Source: Chloroflexota bacterium (lineage in GTDB: Bacteria; Chloroflexota; Anaerolineae; UBA4142; SHND01). From it: a DNA stretch of 64,000 nt. Of this stretch, positions 52,410 to 62,087 are shown in pieces. How positions within the stretch are numbered: the first letter of the stretch is position 1; every line of letters starts with the position of its first letter. The DNA is taken from the NCBI GenBank assembly GCA_016209205.1, contig JACQWQ010000072.1, positions 18,014-82,013 of the forward strand, given 5' to 3'. The notes below the pieces were generated by a model. The model saw nothing but the letters and a program-made list of their open reading frames with translations. It was not told the origin of the DNA and ran no database searches. The position numbers and the translations under genes are program-made.

Positions 52410-55133
52410 ATGGACAACGCCATACCCAGCCCAGTCGCTTGGCTGGCACAAACCAAATTCGAGCCGCCCCGCCTGCGCGCGGATATTCTTGCGCGTATAC
52501 GCTTGCTGACGGCACTGCACGCTGCGGTCTCTGTGCATTCCCTCACGCTTATTTCCGCCCCCGCCGGTTACGGCAAAACGACCCTCCTCGCCGCGCTTGT
52601 AAAGGATGAAGACGGAAGTGTCTGTCCTGAACGGAGTGAAGGACAAGCACCTCATCCTTCATCCTTTGCGTGGCTCTCGCTCGACGCCCAAGACAACGAC
52701 CCGACGCGTTTTCTGACCGCATTGATCGCGTCTTTGCAGAAACTAGACCCGCAATTTGGCGCGACCACGCAAGCCCTCTTGACGAGTCTGCCCAATCCAG
52801 CCGCCGAAGCGCGCCGGGTGATCGGAGTGCTTATCAACGACGTTTTGGAAACGCTGCCCGAGCCCTTTGTCCTAGTGCTCGACGATTTGCAACTGATTGA
52901 CGCGCCCGCGGTCTATGCCGCGCTCGATTACTTGCTCGAACGGCTCCCGCCGCAAATGCGCCTGATCGTCGGCACGCGCCACGATCCGCCCCTCGTCCTG
53001 GCGCGCCTGCGCGCCCGCGGGCAGCTGGCTGAACTGCGCGCTCCCGATTTGCGTTTCACCGATGCCGAATCTACCTTGTTCCTCAACGAGAAACTGCGCC
53101 TGGGTCTGTCGTCCGACAACCTCACCGCGCTGCAAACGCGCACCGAGGGCTGGCCCGCCGGTCTGCGTTTGCTCGCCGCTTCGCTGGATCGCATTCCTTC
53201 GGGCGCCGAGCGCAGCGCATTCATCCATCGTTTTGCGCAGAGCGATCGCTATGTCTTTGACTTCCTCGCCAACGAGGTGCTGAATCACCAAGAGCCAGAG
53301 CTGCGCGCGTTTCTGCTCAAGACCTCCATCCTGGCTGAATTGACGCCTGACCTCTGCAGCGCGGTCAGCGGTCGGAACGACGCGTGGGCGGTGCTGGACG
53401 ATTTGTATCGCCGCAATCTCTTTCTCGTCCAGGTGGGACCCGGGGCAGACACCTTCCGCTACCATCACCTGTTTGCCGAATTTCTCCAGCAGCGGCTGAA
53501 CCAGGAGCTGCCGGGGCTTGCGAAAGAGCTGCACCGCCGGGCGGCATCCGCAGAGACTACGCCCGTGCGCGCCATCAATCACTATCTTGCCGCGGAAATG
53601 TGGGAACAAGCCGTGACAGCCATCGAGCCAGTGATTGGGGAAATGCTTCAGCGCAATCTGGTGGACACGGTGCAAAGCTGGATTCTCGCCGTGCCAGAGT
53701 CGGTGCGCGACGCGCATCCGGCGCTCATCTGGTGCCTCGGCAACTGTGCCTTCTCCAAGGGCGATTACCAGAGGGCCCAAGCCCTCTTGGAAAAGGCGCT
53801 GCATGATGTCGAAGCAAGCGGCAGGATCGAGAGCGAGAGCGAAACCCTAGCGAGCATGGCGATCAATGCCTACCTACAGGGCAATTTCGAGCACAGCGGC
53901 GAACTCATCCGCCGCACCCTGGCGCGCCCGGTCTCGCGCCCTAGTCTGATGCAGCTGCTAATGGTGCGCACCTATCTGGGAATCTTGCAGGGCAACCGAA
54001 TGCAGGCGGCGGCTGACCTGGAGGCGGCGCTCGCAATAACCGAAGTGTCCGACGACGCGCAGACGTGGCTGATTATGGCTTTCTTTGTCAAGCCGAACCT
54101 CGCCACCCTGCCGCGCGGTTTGGAAAACATCGAGCGCTTTTGCCGCCTGGCAGCCAGACACGCGCCGGAGCCGTCCAGCCTGATGCAGCTGGCGCTCGCC
54201 GACCCAATGTGTTTCATTCACATGTGGCGCGGACGGCTCGCGGAAGCCATTCAGACGGGCGAGAGCATGTTGGCGCTCAAAGAAGAGTTGGGCGGCGGCT
54301 ATTTCTATCTCGGCGCGATTGCCGCGGCTTTTGCGGGAACTGCTCACGCAGCGCGCGGCGAGTATGATTCCGCCGACCGCTTTTTCGAGATCATGCGCGC
54401 GCAGGTCGAAGAGACGGGACCGACGCGCGCCGCCAGACCCAGCGCGTTGTTTTTGATTGGACGAGCGCGCTGGCTGCAAGGACGCTTTGAGCAAGCCCGC
54501 CAAATCTATGCTCAAATGTGCGCCGCCGATCCTACGCTCAAGGCCGAATCGCCCGAAGCGCCCGTGCTGCGCGAATTGATGCGCGCACTCGTCGAAATGA
54601 TCGATCATCACTATGCCGATGCGGAACGCGCACTGCGCAAGGCAGTTTCACTTGAACGCAATGCCCCTTCCGCGACGCTGTTCGGCAGCGCCCGCGTGTG
54701 GTTGGCGTACTTGTACTGGCAGTGCAGCCGACCGCAGGACGCGCTCGCCGAACTTGCGCCCGTGATTGGCGAATGTGAACGGAATGGAACGCCCGGCGTG
54801 ATTCTCAAGGAAGGCGCGGGTATGGCACCGCTCCTGCGCCTGGCGGTGGAACACGGCGTCCATGCTCCATTCGCCTCATCTCTGCTCGACTTGTTGGGCG
54901 CGAGCCAGGAATTGAAATCGGTGCGTATTCCCGATACCGGCGAAACACTCACCCCGCGCGAAGTCGAGGTGCTTAAGCTCATCGCCGCGGGCGCGAGCAA
55001 CCACGACATCGCTTCGCAACTCGTCATCAGCGAACACACGGTCAAAGTCCACGTCACGAATATCCTCGCCAAACTGCGCGTCTCCTCGCGCACCCAAGCA
55101 GCCGCACGCGCGCGCGAACTGCGCCTGGGGTGA
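52410..55133 (+). CDS. MalT/LuxR-family transcriptional regulator (STAND ATPase)
   Basis: This 907-residue regulator has an N-terminal NTPase with Walker A ([14 protein letters not shown]), then about 400 residues of TPR-like helices and a C-terminal LuxR helix-turn-helix ([43 protein letters not shown]). ATP and an inducer would drive oligomerisation and promoter activation. An about 20-residue in-frame insertion (CPERSEG region) lies shortly after Walker A and comes from a palindromic repeat (see 52601). The start at ATG 52410 is preferred over the upstream TTG. Targets are unknown; the neighbours are envelope proteins. Confidence 0.92.
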   Translation: MDNAIPSPVAWLAQTKFEPPRLRADILARIRLLTALHAAVSVHSLTLISAPAGYGKTTLLAALVKDEDGSVCPERSEGQAPHPSSFAWLSLDAQDNDPTRFLTALIASLQKLDPQFGATTQALLTSLPNPAAEARRVIGVLINDVLETLPEPFVLVLDDLQLIDAPAVYAALDYLLERLPPQMRLIVGTRHDPPLVLARLRARGQLAELRAPDLRFTDAESTLFLNEKLRLGLSSDNLTALQTRTEGWPAGLRLLAASLDRIPSGAERSAFIHRFAQSDRYVFDFLANEVLNHQEPELRAFLLKTSILAELTPDLCSAVSGRNDAWAVLDDLYRRNLFLVQVGPGADTFRYHHLFAEFLQQRLNQELPGLAKELHRRAASAETTPVRAINHYLAAEMWEQAVTAIEPVIGEMLQRNLVDTVQSWILAVPESVRDAHPALIWCLGNCAFSKGDYQRAQALLEKALHDVEASGRIESESETLASMAINAYLQGNFEHSGELIRRTLARPVSRPSLMQLLMVRTYLGILQGNRMQAAADLEAALAITEVSDDAQTWLIMAFFVKPNLATLPRGLENIERFCRLAARHAPEPSSLMQLALADPMCFIHMWRGRLAEAIQTGESMLALKEELGGGYFYLGAIAAAFAGTAHAARGEYDSADRFFEIMRAQVEETGPTRAARPSALFLIGRARWLQGRFEQARQIYAQMCAADPTLKAESPEAPVLRELMRALVEMIDHHYADAERALRKAVSLERNAPSATLFGSARVWLAYLYWQCSRPQDALAELAPVIGECERNGTPGVILKEGAGMAPLLRLAVEHGVHAPFASSLLDLLGASQELKSVRIPDTGETLTPREVEVLKLIAAGASNHDIASQLVISEHTVKVHVTNILAKLRVSSRTQAAARARELRLG
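52601..52667. repeat. palindromic repeat inside the MalT-like gene
   Basis: aaaggatgaa (52601-52610) is mirrored by ttcatccttt (52658-52667), and the inner part holds gtcctgaacggagtgaagga, an imperfect palindrome. The 67-bp unit is in frame and adds an unusual stretch to the ATPase. A related motif (ctgagcggagcgaagg) occurs at 61989. Confidence 0.65.
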
Positions 55134-55136
55134 ATA

Positions 55137-55200
55137 GAAGGCAGAGAAGGCTCAAGAAGGCTCAAGAAGGCTCAAGAAGGCACAAAAGGCGCGCCCTCTG
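55137..55200. repeat. 10-11-bp tandem repeat after the MalT-like gene
   Basis: gaaggctcaa units follow three to four times, then gaaggcacaaaaggcgcg. Low complexity, noncoding. In 55134-55322 I see no gene. Confidence 0.7.
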
Positions 55201-55322
55201 CGCCTTCTGCGCCCTCTCCGCACTACAAGCCCCCCTCCCCCTTCGAATAATACTTTTTTCTGATGCCCGCGCCTCCTTTTGGGTTCAAACTGTGCTTGAA
55301 AATCTGGCACAGGAGAATCGCC

Positions 55323-55733
55323 TTGGTGGACGAGCTGCGCGACCGAATTGCCACTTACCTCTCGAGCCATCGTGTATGTGTGATCAGCACGACCGCGACA
55401 CACGGCACGTGGGCAATCCCGGCTTGGTATCGCAGCTGCGCGCTGCAAGTCGAATGTGTTTTTCCGCGCTGGTCAGATGTGACCTATTACCTCACGCAGA
55501 ACCCCCGCGTCCTATTGCTTATTCTGGACCTTGAACTGCCCGGTCTACGCTGGCTTGAATATCGCGGAGCAGCAGAGCTCGTCACCGCGCCCGACTGGGA
55601 GAACCTGCTGCCCGACAGTCAGCTCGGCATTCAGCCGCAAGCGCGATACGTTGCCGCGCGTGTCAAGCCCGAGCGAATTGATCTGATAGATGAAAGTCGC
55701 GGGTGGGGTCTGCGCGAGACATTGGATTGGTAG
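55323..55733 (+). CDS. pyridoxamine 5'-phosphate oxidase-like protein
   Basis: A 136-residue protein starting LVDELRDRIATYLSSHRVCVISTTATHGTWAIPAWY, with the split-barrel pattern of the FMN-binding PNPOx superfamily. The TTG at 55323 and GTG at 55326 follow AGGAG, and both are better supported than the track's ATG. The missing R-x-x-x-K substrate residues of true PdxH suggest an unknown flavin or F420-type function. The downstream gene is a separate unit. Confidence 0.65.
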   Translation: MVDELRDRIATYLSSHRVCVISTTATHGTWAIPAWYRSCALQVECVFPRWSDVTYYLTQNPRVLLLILDLELPGLRWLEYRGAAELVTAPDWENLLPDSQLGIQPQARYVAARVKPERIDLIDESRGWGLRETLDW

Positions 55734-55791
55734 CAACTGCAAACATGAATCGGACAGTCAAGATCGTTATCGAGTTCAAGGAGATAAAGAA

Positions 55792-55833
55792 ATGAAAACG
55801 CAACTCGTACGGCAATTGGCTCACCATCCTTGA
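55792..55833 (+). CDS. short leader-like ORF (13 aa)
   Basis: ATG with AAGGAGATAAAGA upstream encodes MKTQLVRQLAHHP and stops 38 nt before the next gene. The ribosome site is as strong as any in the window. It may be a leader peptide or the start of a lost gene. Confidence 0.35.
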   Translation: MKTQLVRQLAHHP

Positions 55834-55871
55834 GACACGCCAACTTAAAAGATTATACGAGAAGGTACAAA

Positions 55872-57848
55872 ATGATTTCGCGAAACCTGTTTACCCAACT
55901 GTTTGGCGCGAGGGTCGCCGGCGTCCGCGTGACCCTCGCCCTCGTGCTGTGCGTTTTGGCGTTGGCGATCCAGCCCGCGCCGGCGGCGCACGCCGCAACC
56001 ATCACCGTCAACACACTCACCGATGAAAACGACGGCAGTTGCAGCGATGAAGACTGCTCCTTGCGCGACGCCATCCAGGTTGCCGCCGCCGGGGATACCA
56101 TTAACTTTAGCGTCACGGACACCATCACGCTCGTGCTCGGTCAACTGACTATTGACAAGAACTTGACCATCACGGGACCCGGGGCAGATTGGCTGACCAT
56201 CAGCGGTGGCAGCGCCGTACGCGTGTTGATGGTAAACGCCGGTGTCACGCTCAACCTACAGGACTTGACGTTAGCCAATGGAATGGACGCGAACGGCGCT
56301 GGCGTGAGCAACACTGGCACGCTCAATGTTGCCAATAGTGTCTTGTCTGGCAACACGGCGATGGGGGGGAGTGGTGGCATTTCTACCGGCGGCGGTATCT
56401 ACAGCATCGGCGCGGTGACGATTATCGGCAGCACGTTTTCCGGCAATAGCGCGCGTGGCGTCCCCGGCACGCGCGGCGGCGGCATCTACAACAACGGCGG
56501 AACGCTGAGTGTCACCGATAGCACCTTCTCCGACAATATCACGGACGGCGACGGAGGGGCAATTGAAAATGTTGACGGCGCGGCGACGATCACGAACAGC
56601 ACCTTCTCCAACAATAGGGCGTCCTATGGCGGTGCGATCCTTGCCGGCTATGTCAGCGGCACCGCTCCGGTGACCGTCACGAATAGCACTTTCTCTGGCA
56701 ATATCGCGACAGGCGGCGGCACGAACAACGGAGGCGCCATCTGGAGCAGCATTGACTCGATGATTGTCACCAACAGCACCTTCTATAACAATAGCGCGAC
56801 TGGCAATGGGAGCGCCAACTACAGGGGCGGCGGGACGCTGACGCTTCGCAACAGCATCGTCGCCTTTAGCGCGGCAAGCCCGAATTGCGGCGGAACGATT
56901 ACGGACGGCGGCGGCAATCTGGCGTGGGAAGATGCCTCTTGCCCCGGCATCGTTGCCAATCCCAAGTTCAATACGCTCGCAAACAATGGCGGTTCCACGC
57001 AAACGATGAAACTCGACTCGGACAGCCCGTCGATTGACATGGCGATTGCCGCCAACTGTCCCAGCGCCGACCAGCGCGGGGAAAATCGCGATGACCTCAA
57101 TTGCGACATCGGCGCGTTCGAGGTGACGATGAACGACAGCAACTGGGTCCAGCGCACCGTCTCTGCCAGCGCGCTCTCGACCTTTGGTCCCGCGCGCGCC
57201 GGGATACAGTACAGCGGCGCGGATCCCGGTCAAACTACGATCACAAAGGCGACGACCTGGCCGAGCCAACCGTCGAACGCGCTGGGCGTGTGGTGGAACA
57301 TTGCGCCGACGACGGGCAGCGGCTTGAATCTCACTCTGGCGCTGTGCTATTCGACGACGGAACTGCGCGGCTTGACGGAGGGTGATCTGCTTTTCTGGCG
57401 TTTCAGCAGCGGCAGTTGGTCGCAGGTGGGAAGCGCGCCAACGTTTAGCGGGACCTCACCCAACCGGTGCGCCCAGATTACAGGCGTCACGGACTTGAGC
57501 GGCTGGACGCTTGCGACTGGCAATCCTGGCAGTCCGCCCACGGCAGTCACTCTCCAATCGTTCAGCGCGCGCTGCATTCCAGACCGGGGCGTACGCGTGA
57601 AATGGACGACGGGTACCGAACTGCAGGTCATCGGCTTTAACGTGTGGCGTATGAAAGGTGGCGGCGAATGGCGGAAAATGAATCACCGAATGATCGCCGC
57701 CAAGCATCCCGGCGGAGTCTTTGGCGCCAAGTATGCGTTCACGGACAAAAGGGTGAAGGCGGAGCATACGTATCGCTACAAGTTGGAGGTCGTCAAGTCG
57801 GATGGAACGTCCGAGTGGAGCCGGGTGGCTCGAGTCAAGGTACCCTGA
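55872..57848 (+). CDS. secreted beta-helix protein with CSLRDAI module
   Basis: A 658-residue exported protein: signal peptide (TLALVLCVLALAIQPAPAAHAA), the choice-of-anchor-type segment DCSLRDAIQVAAAGDTI, then a right-handed beta-helix rich in G/N/T/S turns (TNSTFSGN, STFSNN repeats). A second module from about 430 to 560 and a C-terminal Fn3-like part (FNVWRMKGGGEWRKMN) complete it. The ATG at 55872 has AGAAGG-like support. Probably cell-surface or secreted; polysaccharide binding or cleavage is possible, but no catalytic residues can be shown. Confidence 0.88.
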   Translation: MISRNLFTQLFGARVAGVRVTLALVLCVLALAIQPAPAAHAATITVNTLTDENDGSCSDEDCSLRDAIQVAAAGDTINFSVTDTITLVLGQLTIDKNLTITGPGADWLTISGGSAVRVLMVNAGVTLNLQDLTLANGMDANGAGVSNTGTLNVANSVLSGNTAMGGSGGISTGGGIYSIGAVTIIGSTFSGNSARGVPGTRGGGIYNNGGTLSVTDSTFSDNITDGDGGAIENVDGAATITNSTFSNNRASYGGAILAGYVSGTAPVTVTNSTFSGNIATGGGTNNGGAIWSSIDSMIVTNSTFYNNSATGNGSANYRGGGTLTLRNSIVAFSAASPNCGGTITDGGGNLAWEDASCPGIVANPKFNTLANNGGSTQTMKLDSDSPSIDMAIAANCPSADQRGENRDDLNCDIGAFEVTMNDSNWVQRTVSASALSTFGPARAGIQYSGADPGQTTITKATTWPSQPSNALGVWWNIAPTTGSGLNLTLALCYSTTELRGLTEGDLLFWRFSSGSWSQVGSAPTFSGTSPNRCAQITGVTDLSGWTLATGNPGSPPTAVTLQSFSARCIPDRGVRVKWTTGTELQVIGFNVWRMKGGGEWRKMNHRMIAAKHPGGVFGAKYAFTDKRVKAEHTYRYKLEVVKSDGTSEWSRVARVKVP

Positions 57849-57874
57849 TTCAAGGTCACTACCAGGGGCGAATA

Positions 57875-57942
57875 GAGACCTTTCAGGTTTTTGCGATGGT
57901 TACTGCGATGATTATATCGCCGCGAGAAACCTGAAAGGTCTC
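57875..57942. repeat. AGACC-type hairpin element, copy 5
   Basis: gagacctttcaggttt (57875-57890) is mirrored by aaacctgaaaggtctc (57927-57942). The family has AGACC ends. Confidence 0.8.
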
Positions 57943-57984
57943 AGAGCAGTGTAGCGCAAGTCTATTCATCAGGAGAGGAAAGCT

Positions 57985-58929
57985 ATGGCATCACAGCAAC
58001 AATTGACTCGGACTAACGTCAACTGGCGCGAGGTTGTCCTGTTCAGCATCCTGGCATACACCGCGAGCTGGCTCTGGTGGGGATTCAAGCTCTACCCCTA
58101 CCTGGGACAGCTGTCATTGACCGAGATGCCCAAGGACCTTGCGGACAAGATCGGGTACCTGGACCTGGTGCTCGGAGATTTTGGTCCGCTGATCGCCGCG
58201 GTCATCATGCGGCTGTTCGTCAGCAAGGAAGGGTTGAAAGGTTCGCTGGGGTTGCTGCGTTCCTGGAAGTACTATCTGATCGCGCTGATCGCGCCGCCCA
58301 TCTTTTTTAGCATCGTGGTCTTGTTCGATCAGGTGACGGGTCTGGGAACTTTTGTTTGGACAGGGCGCGTGCCGCAATGGCCGATGGAACTGCCGCTGTG
58401 GGCATATTATCTGTCGCTCCTCATCAACACAATGTTTATCACGATTTTCGTCTTTGGCGAAGAGTACGGCTGGCGCGGTTATTTGCTCCCGCGGCTCTTG
58501 CCATTGGGTGAAATCAAGGCGACGGTGATCGTGGGTTTGATCTGGTCCTTCTGGCACTTGCCGCTCATCTTCGCGGGCATGAACTTTCCGGGGCAGAATC
58601 CGCTGCTTGCCACGCTGGTCTTTACCTTTACCGTCGTGTTCTTGTCTTTTCCCTTTACCTGGTGCTATGTCGAGACAGGAGGCAGCGTAATGGTGGCAGC
58701 GCTTTTGCACGGCTCAATCAACGCTTATGGGGACGGACTGACCTCGCGCGAGCTCATCCCGAATGGCAATCCGCTGTTGGTGAGCTCTGCCGGTCTCGTC
58801 ACCGGCATCTTCCTCATGTTGCTGACGTTGGTGGTCTATGTCGTATTCAAACGCTCGCCGCAGGTGAAAAACATAGAGAATCTGCGCCATCCACAGATGG
58901 ATGGAACATGGCGCGATTGGCTGCGCTGA
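57985..58929 (+). CDS. CPBP family intramembrane metalloprotease
   Basis: A 314-residue polytopic protein with the CPBP (Abi/Rce1-type) motifs: EEYGWRGYLLPRLL (EExxxR), FWHLP and HGSINAYG, all within membrane segments. These residues form the intramembrane active site. The first about 30 residues are cytoplasmic. The AGAGAGGAAAG region precedes the ATG. Roles in the family include peptide maturation or immunity to bacteriocins; here it is unknown. Confidence 0.9.
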   Translation: MASQQQLTRTNVNWREVVLFSILAYTASWLWWGFKLYPYLGQLSLTEMPKDLADKIGYLDLVLGDFGPLIAAVIMRLFVSKEGLKGSLGLLRSWKYYLIALIAPPIFFSIVVLFDQVTGLGTFVWTGRVPQWPMELPLWAYYLSLLINTMFITIFVFGEEYGWRGYLLPRLLPLGEIKATVIVGLIWSFWHLPLIFAGMNFPGQNPLLATLVFTFTVVFLSFPFTWCYVETGGSVMVAALLHGSINAYGDGLTSRELIPNGNPLLVSSAGLVTGIFLMLLTLVVYVVFKRSPQVKNIENLRHPQMDGTWRDWLR

Positions 58930-59045
58930 GCACTGCTGGAGAGGAGGTGGAGCTATCGAACGAACGACAAGTTTTGTTTGCATTGCAAGTGGCACGCCAG
59001 CGCGTGCCATCGGTGATTCTTGCGGTTCAGAAAGGAGCCAAACCA

Positions 59046-59432
59046 ATGAAACTCAGTACTTTTCTCGCGATTGCCGCTGTCATCTACGGCATTTTCGGGG
59101 TGGGCGAATTGCTCGCCCCGGCACAATTCTTGGCAACCATGGGCGTTACGCTGAATGAGGGCGGGCAACTGGCCACCCGTGCAGGTGCAACAGCCGCCAT
59201 TGGTTATGCCGTGATCTTTTGGTTCGCCAGGAAAGCGGAAATGAGCGCGGCACTGCGCGCGATTCTGCTTGGCAACGTCGTTTTCCTCGTCCTTGAGATC
59301 ATCGTGTTGGGGCTCGGGGTGCTGTCAGGCGACATGAGTCCAGCCGGCTTGCCTGGGCTCGTCGTGAACGTACTGTTGCTGGTGGGCTTTGGGTACTTTT
59401 ACTTTAAGCCCGGGGCGCTCCGCACGGCTTGA
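59046..59432 (+). CDS. small four-helix membrane protein
   Basis: A 128-residue protein with four membrane segments (TFLAIAAVIYGIFGVGELLA, AAIGYAVIFWFA, AILLGNVVFLVLEIIVLGLGVL, LVVNVLLLVGFGYFYF). The ATG at 59046 is used. The track start runs into a shadow. It resembles small unknown membrane proteins next to CPBP and SnoaL genes. Possibly in one transcript with 57985-58929. Confidence 0.6.
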   Translation: MKLSTFLAIAAVIYGIFGVGELLAPAQFLATMGVTLNEGGQLATRAGATAAIGYAVIFWFARKAEMSAALRAILLGNVVFLVLEIIVLGLGVLSGDMSPAGLPGLVVNVLLLVGFGYFYFKPGALRTA

Positions 59433-59480
59433 GAATCAACTCAACTGTCAAGCCAGGGCTTTCCCAAAGTAGGCTCACTG

Positions 59481-59569
59481 GTCATTGTGAGCGTTTTTTG
59501 CGAAGCAATCTCCTCGCTGGCAATAAAACGAGATTGCTTCGTCGGCAAAAAACGCCTCCTCGCAATGAC
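59481..59569. repeat. gtcattgtgagcg/cgcaatgac inverted repeat
   Basis: gtcattgtgagcgttttttg at the left is mirrored by caaaaaacgcctcc...cgcaatgac at the right, with gcgaagcaatctc/gagattgcttcg arms inside. A classic dispersed repeat type. Noncoding. Confidence 0.8.
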
Positions 59570-59606
59570 AGGCTGAGTAGTAGTTACGAAACAGGAGGAT
59601 TATCCA

Positions 59607-60035
59607 ATGTCTGAAGAACTCAAAGCTCTCGCTCGCGGCTGGTACGATGCCATGACCAAGGCATTTGCTACGGGTGACATGAACGCGCTTGATGCATTCA
59701 TCGTCGCCGACTTTGTCGAGCACAATCCTTCACCCGGACAGGGTCCCGGATTGGCAGGGCTCAAACAGCTCTTTGCCGGGTTCCAGAGCGCGTTCCCCGA
59801 TATGAACATCAGCGCAGAGGACGTCATCGCCGAAGGAGATAAGGTGGCGGCGCGGTTTGTCATGCGTGGTATGAACACCGGATCCTTTGCGGGCATGCCC
59901 GCGACCGGCAAGCAAGTGACGGTGGAGGGAATTGACATCCTTCGCGTCGAAGGCGGCAAAATCGTGGAACACTGGGGGCAGTACGACCAGCTGGGTATGA
60001 TGCAGCAGCTCGGCGCAGTTCCGACGCCGGGATAA
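59607..60035 (+). CDS. SnoaL-like ester cyclase family protein
   Basis: A 142-residue protein with the SnoaL/NTF2-like pattern (LARGWYDAMTKAFATGDMNALDAFIVADFVEHNP, GKQVTVEGIDILRVEGGKIVEHW). Such proteins form a cone-shaped pocket and may catalyse cyclisation or bind small ligands. It ends 12 bp before its paralog 60048-60473. No catalytic residue can be assigned. Confidence 0.88.
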   Translation: MSEELKALARGWYDAMTKAFATGDMNALDAFIVADFVEHNPSPGQGPGLAGLKQLFAGFQSAFPDMNISAEDVIAEGDKVAARFVMRGMNTGSFAGMPATGKQVTVEGIDILRVEGGKIVEHWGQYDQLGMMQQLGAVPTPG

Positions 60036-60047
60036 GGAGCATGAATC

Positions 60048-60473
60048 ATGTCAACCGAACAAAACATAGCCCTCGTCCGCCGATTCGTGCAAGAGGTAAT
60101 GAACAAGGGCGACCTCGCCGCCATGGACGAGTTCTTTCCAGTCGACGTCGTCGACCACACTCCCGAAGTGCCTAATCTCCCGCCCGGTCGCGAAGGCGCG
60201 AAAATACTTTTTGCCGCGTATCGCGCAGCTTTCCCCGACTATCATGTCGCCATTGACGACATCCTCGCCGAAGGCGACAAAGTCGTGTGGCGCTGGACTC
60301 TGACCGGGACCAATCAAGGCAGCATGATGGGGATGCCCGCGACCGGCAAGCAAGTGAAGGTCGAGGGCATTGACATCTTTCGCATCGCCGACGGCAAAAT
60401 CGTCGAACGCTGGGCTAGCTTTGACCAGTTGGGCATGATGCAGCAGCTCGGCGCAGTCCCGGCGCCGGGTTAG
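60048..60473 (+). CDS. SnoaL-like ester cyclase family protein, second copy
   Basis: A 141-residue paralog of the previous gene, with the near-identical core MPATGKQVKVEGIDIFRIADGKIVERW and the same ending LGMMQQLGAVPAPG. The tandem pair arose by duplication and is presumably cotranscribed. The two differ mainly in the first half. Confidence 0.88.
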   Translation: MSTEQNIALVRRFVQEVMNKGDLAAMDEFFPVDVVDHTPEVPNLPPGREGAKILFAAYRAAFPDYHVAIDDILAEGDKVVWRWTLTGTNQGSMMGMPATGKQVKVEGIDIFRIADGKIVERWASFDQLGMMQQLGAVPAPG

Positions 60474-60641
60474 GATGCATCGTTCAAAAACGGGTGTGAA
60501 GAGGCGAGAGGGCGGCCCGGAGTCATGAGCGGATTGAGCCGAGCTACTCAAAAGCGCCGGGCGCCCCTCGCCAGATTCAGCCCGCCCGGGTGCAAAACAA
60601 TAGTGATAGGCACGTTTCACATTTCACTAATCGAGGTCAAA

Positions 60642-61931
60642 ATGAAAAGCCAACAAATCCGACGATGGTTTTACGCGATTGCGCCAGCCCTGCTGCTCTC
60701 GAGTCTGCTGGCGGCGCTATCCAGCCAGGCGGTGGCCCTCGGAGCCCCGTCAGTCACTTTCATCGTCAACTCGAATAACGATGCGAACGATGGTACCTGC
60801 GACGTTACGCACTGCAGTCTGCGCGAAGCGATCAACGCCGCGAATGCCAGTGCGGCTGTCGTGGACACGATTACCTTCAACATCGGCGGGGGCGGAACAC
60901 AAACGATCGCGCCTACCAGCGCCCTACCGGCGATCACCGATCCCGCGACGATTGATGGCACGACGCAGCCGGGCTACGCCGGCGCCCCGCTCATCGAACT
61001 GGATGGCACGAATGCGGGGGCCGGCGTGAACGGACTGAATATCTCCGCAGAGAACAGCACGGTGAAAAGCCTGGTGATCAATCGCTTTGGTGGGAGTGGG
61101 ATCGTATTAACTACCGGCGGGGGCAATGTGATCGTCGGTAGCTTTATCGGCACGAACGTCGCCGGCGACGCGGATCTAGGCAACGGTATGGACGGCATAC
61201 AAATCGCCAGCGGGTCCGGCCTCAATATAATTGGGGGCAGCAGGCCCGCGGGACCGTGCGTCAGCCCCTGCAACCTCATCTCGGGCAACGACGACGTCGG
61301 CATCCTCATTTCCGGTGGATCCGGGAATCTGATCCGAGGCAACTTGGTCGGCACCGACGTTAACGGCACGAGCCCTCTGGGCAACACGTTCGATGGCATC
61401 GGCATCGTCGGCTCGATCCACAATATGATCGGAGGCCCTAGCAAAAACGTCGGGAATATCATTGCCTTTAACGGTTTCCACGGCGTGTCCGTCAGAGAAG
61501 ACGCCAGCACCGAGAACCAGATCTTGAGCAACTCCATCTACGGCAACGCCCAATTGGGGATTGACTTGGGCAACGACGACGTCCCGACGCCCAATGACGA
61601 CGATGATGTGGACACGGGGCCGAACAACAATCAGAACTATCCGAGAATCGCCTGGGCTACCAGTTGGGACAGACGGGTCAGGGTTACCCTTGACAGTGCG
61701 CCGAATACCACGTTCTTGATCCAGGTTTTCGAGACTCAACCCTGCGACAGGAACCGCTATGGCGAGGGCAAGAAACTCATCGGCTCGAAGAACGTGACGA
61801 CCAACGCGACCGGCTATGTCGCCCTCACTCTCAAGGTGAAGCGGTTCGTAAAGAACCGGCAAATCACCGCGACGGCGACGGACCCGAACTACAACACCTC
61901 CGAGTTCTCCAAGTGCAGAAGGGCGAGTTAA
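60642..61931 (+). CDS. secreted beta-helix protein with CSLREAI module
   Basis: A 429-residue exported protein with signal peptide (FYAIAPALLLSSLLAALSSQAVA), a THCSLREAINAANASAA segment and a parallel beta-helix of G-x-x-N/D turns (LISGNDDVGILISGGSGNLIRGNLVGTDVNG). The C-terminal domain is a small sandwich (VRVTLDSAPNTTFLIQVFE, FVKNRQITATATDPNYNTSEFS). The start at ATG 60642 is preferred. It resembles the 55872 protein in its first 60 residues. Likely surface-located; ligand unknown. Confidence 0.87.
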   Translation: MKSQQIRRWFYAIAPALLLSSLLAALSSQAVALGAPSVTFIVNSNNDANDGTCDVTHCSLREAINAANASAAVVDTITFNIGGGGTQTIAPTSALPAITDPATIDGTTQPGYAGAPLIELDGTNAGAGVNGLNISAENSTVKSLVINRFGGSGIVLTTGGGNVIVGSFIGTNVAGDADLGNGMDGIQIASGSGLNIIGGSRPAGPCVSPCNLISGNDDVGILISGGSGNLIRGNLVGTDVNGTSPLGNTFDGIGIVGSIHNMIGGPSKNVGNIIAFNGFHGVSVREDASTENQILSNSIYGNAQLGIDLGNDDVPTPNDDDDVDTGPNNNQNYPRIAWATSWDRRVRVTLDSAPNTTFLIQVFETQPCDRNRYGEGKKLIGSKNVTTNATGYVALTLKVKRFVKNRQITATATDPNYNTSEFSKCRRAS

Positions 61932-61963
61932 GGCGTAGCGCCTGGCGCGTGATCCCGACACGA

Positions 61964-62064
61964 AACCTTGCCCTGAGCCATGTCCTGACCCTGAGCGGAG
62001 CGAAGGGGAAGGACACGGCTCAGGCAAGGTTTCACCCCTTCGGCTGCGCTCAGGGCAAGGTTTG
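61964..62064. repeat. ctgagcggagcgaagg hairpin element
   Basis: ccttgccctgagccatgtcc is mirrored by ggacacggctcaggcaagg, with an inner ccctgagcggagcgaagg palindrome. A second ccttcggctgcgctcaggg follows. The same core lies inside the MalT-like gene at 52622. Confidence 0.75.
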
Positions 62065-62087
62065 ACGTTTTACTTCCGGAGGTCACT

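Noticed and set aside
59429-59614. 61-aa ORF
   Set aside because: It translates the gtcattgtgagcg repeat, not a conserved protein.
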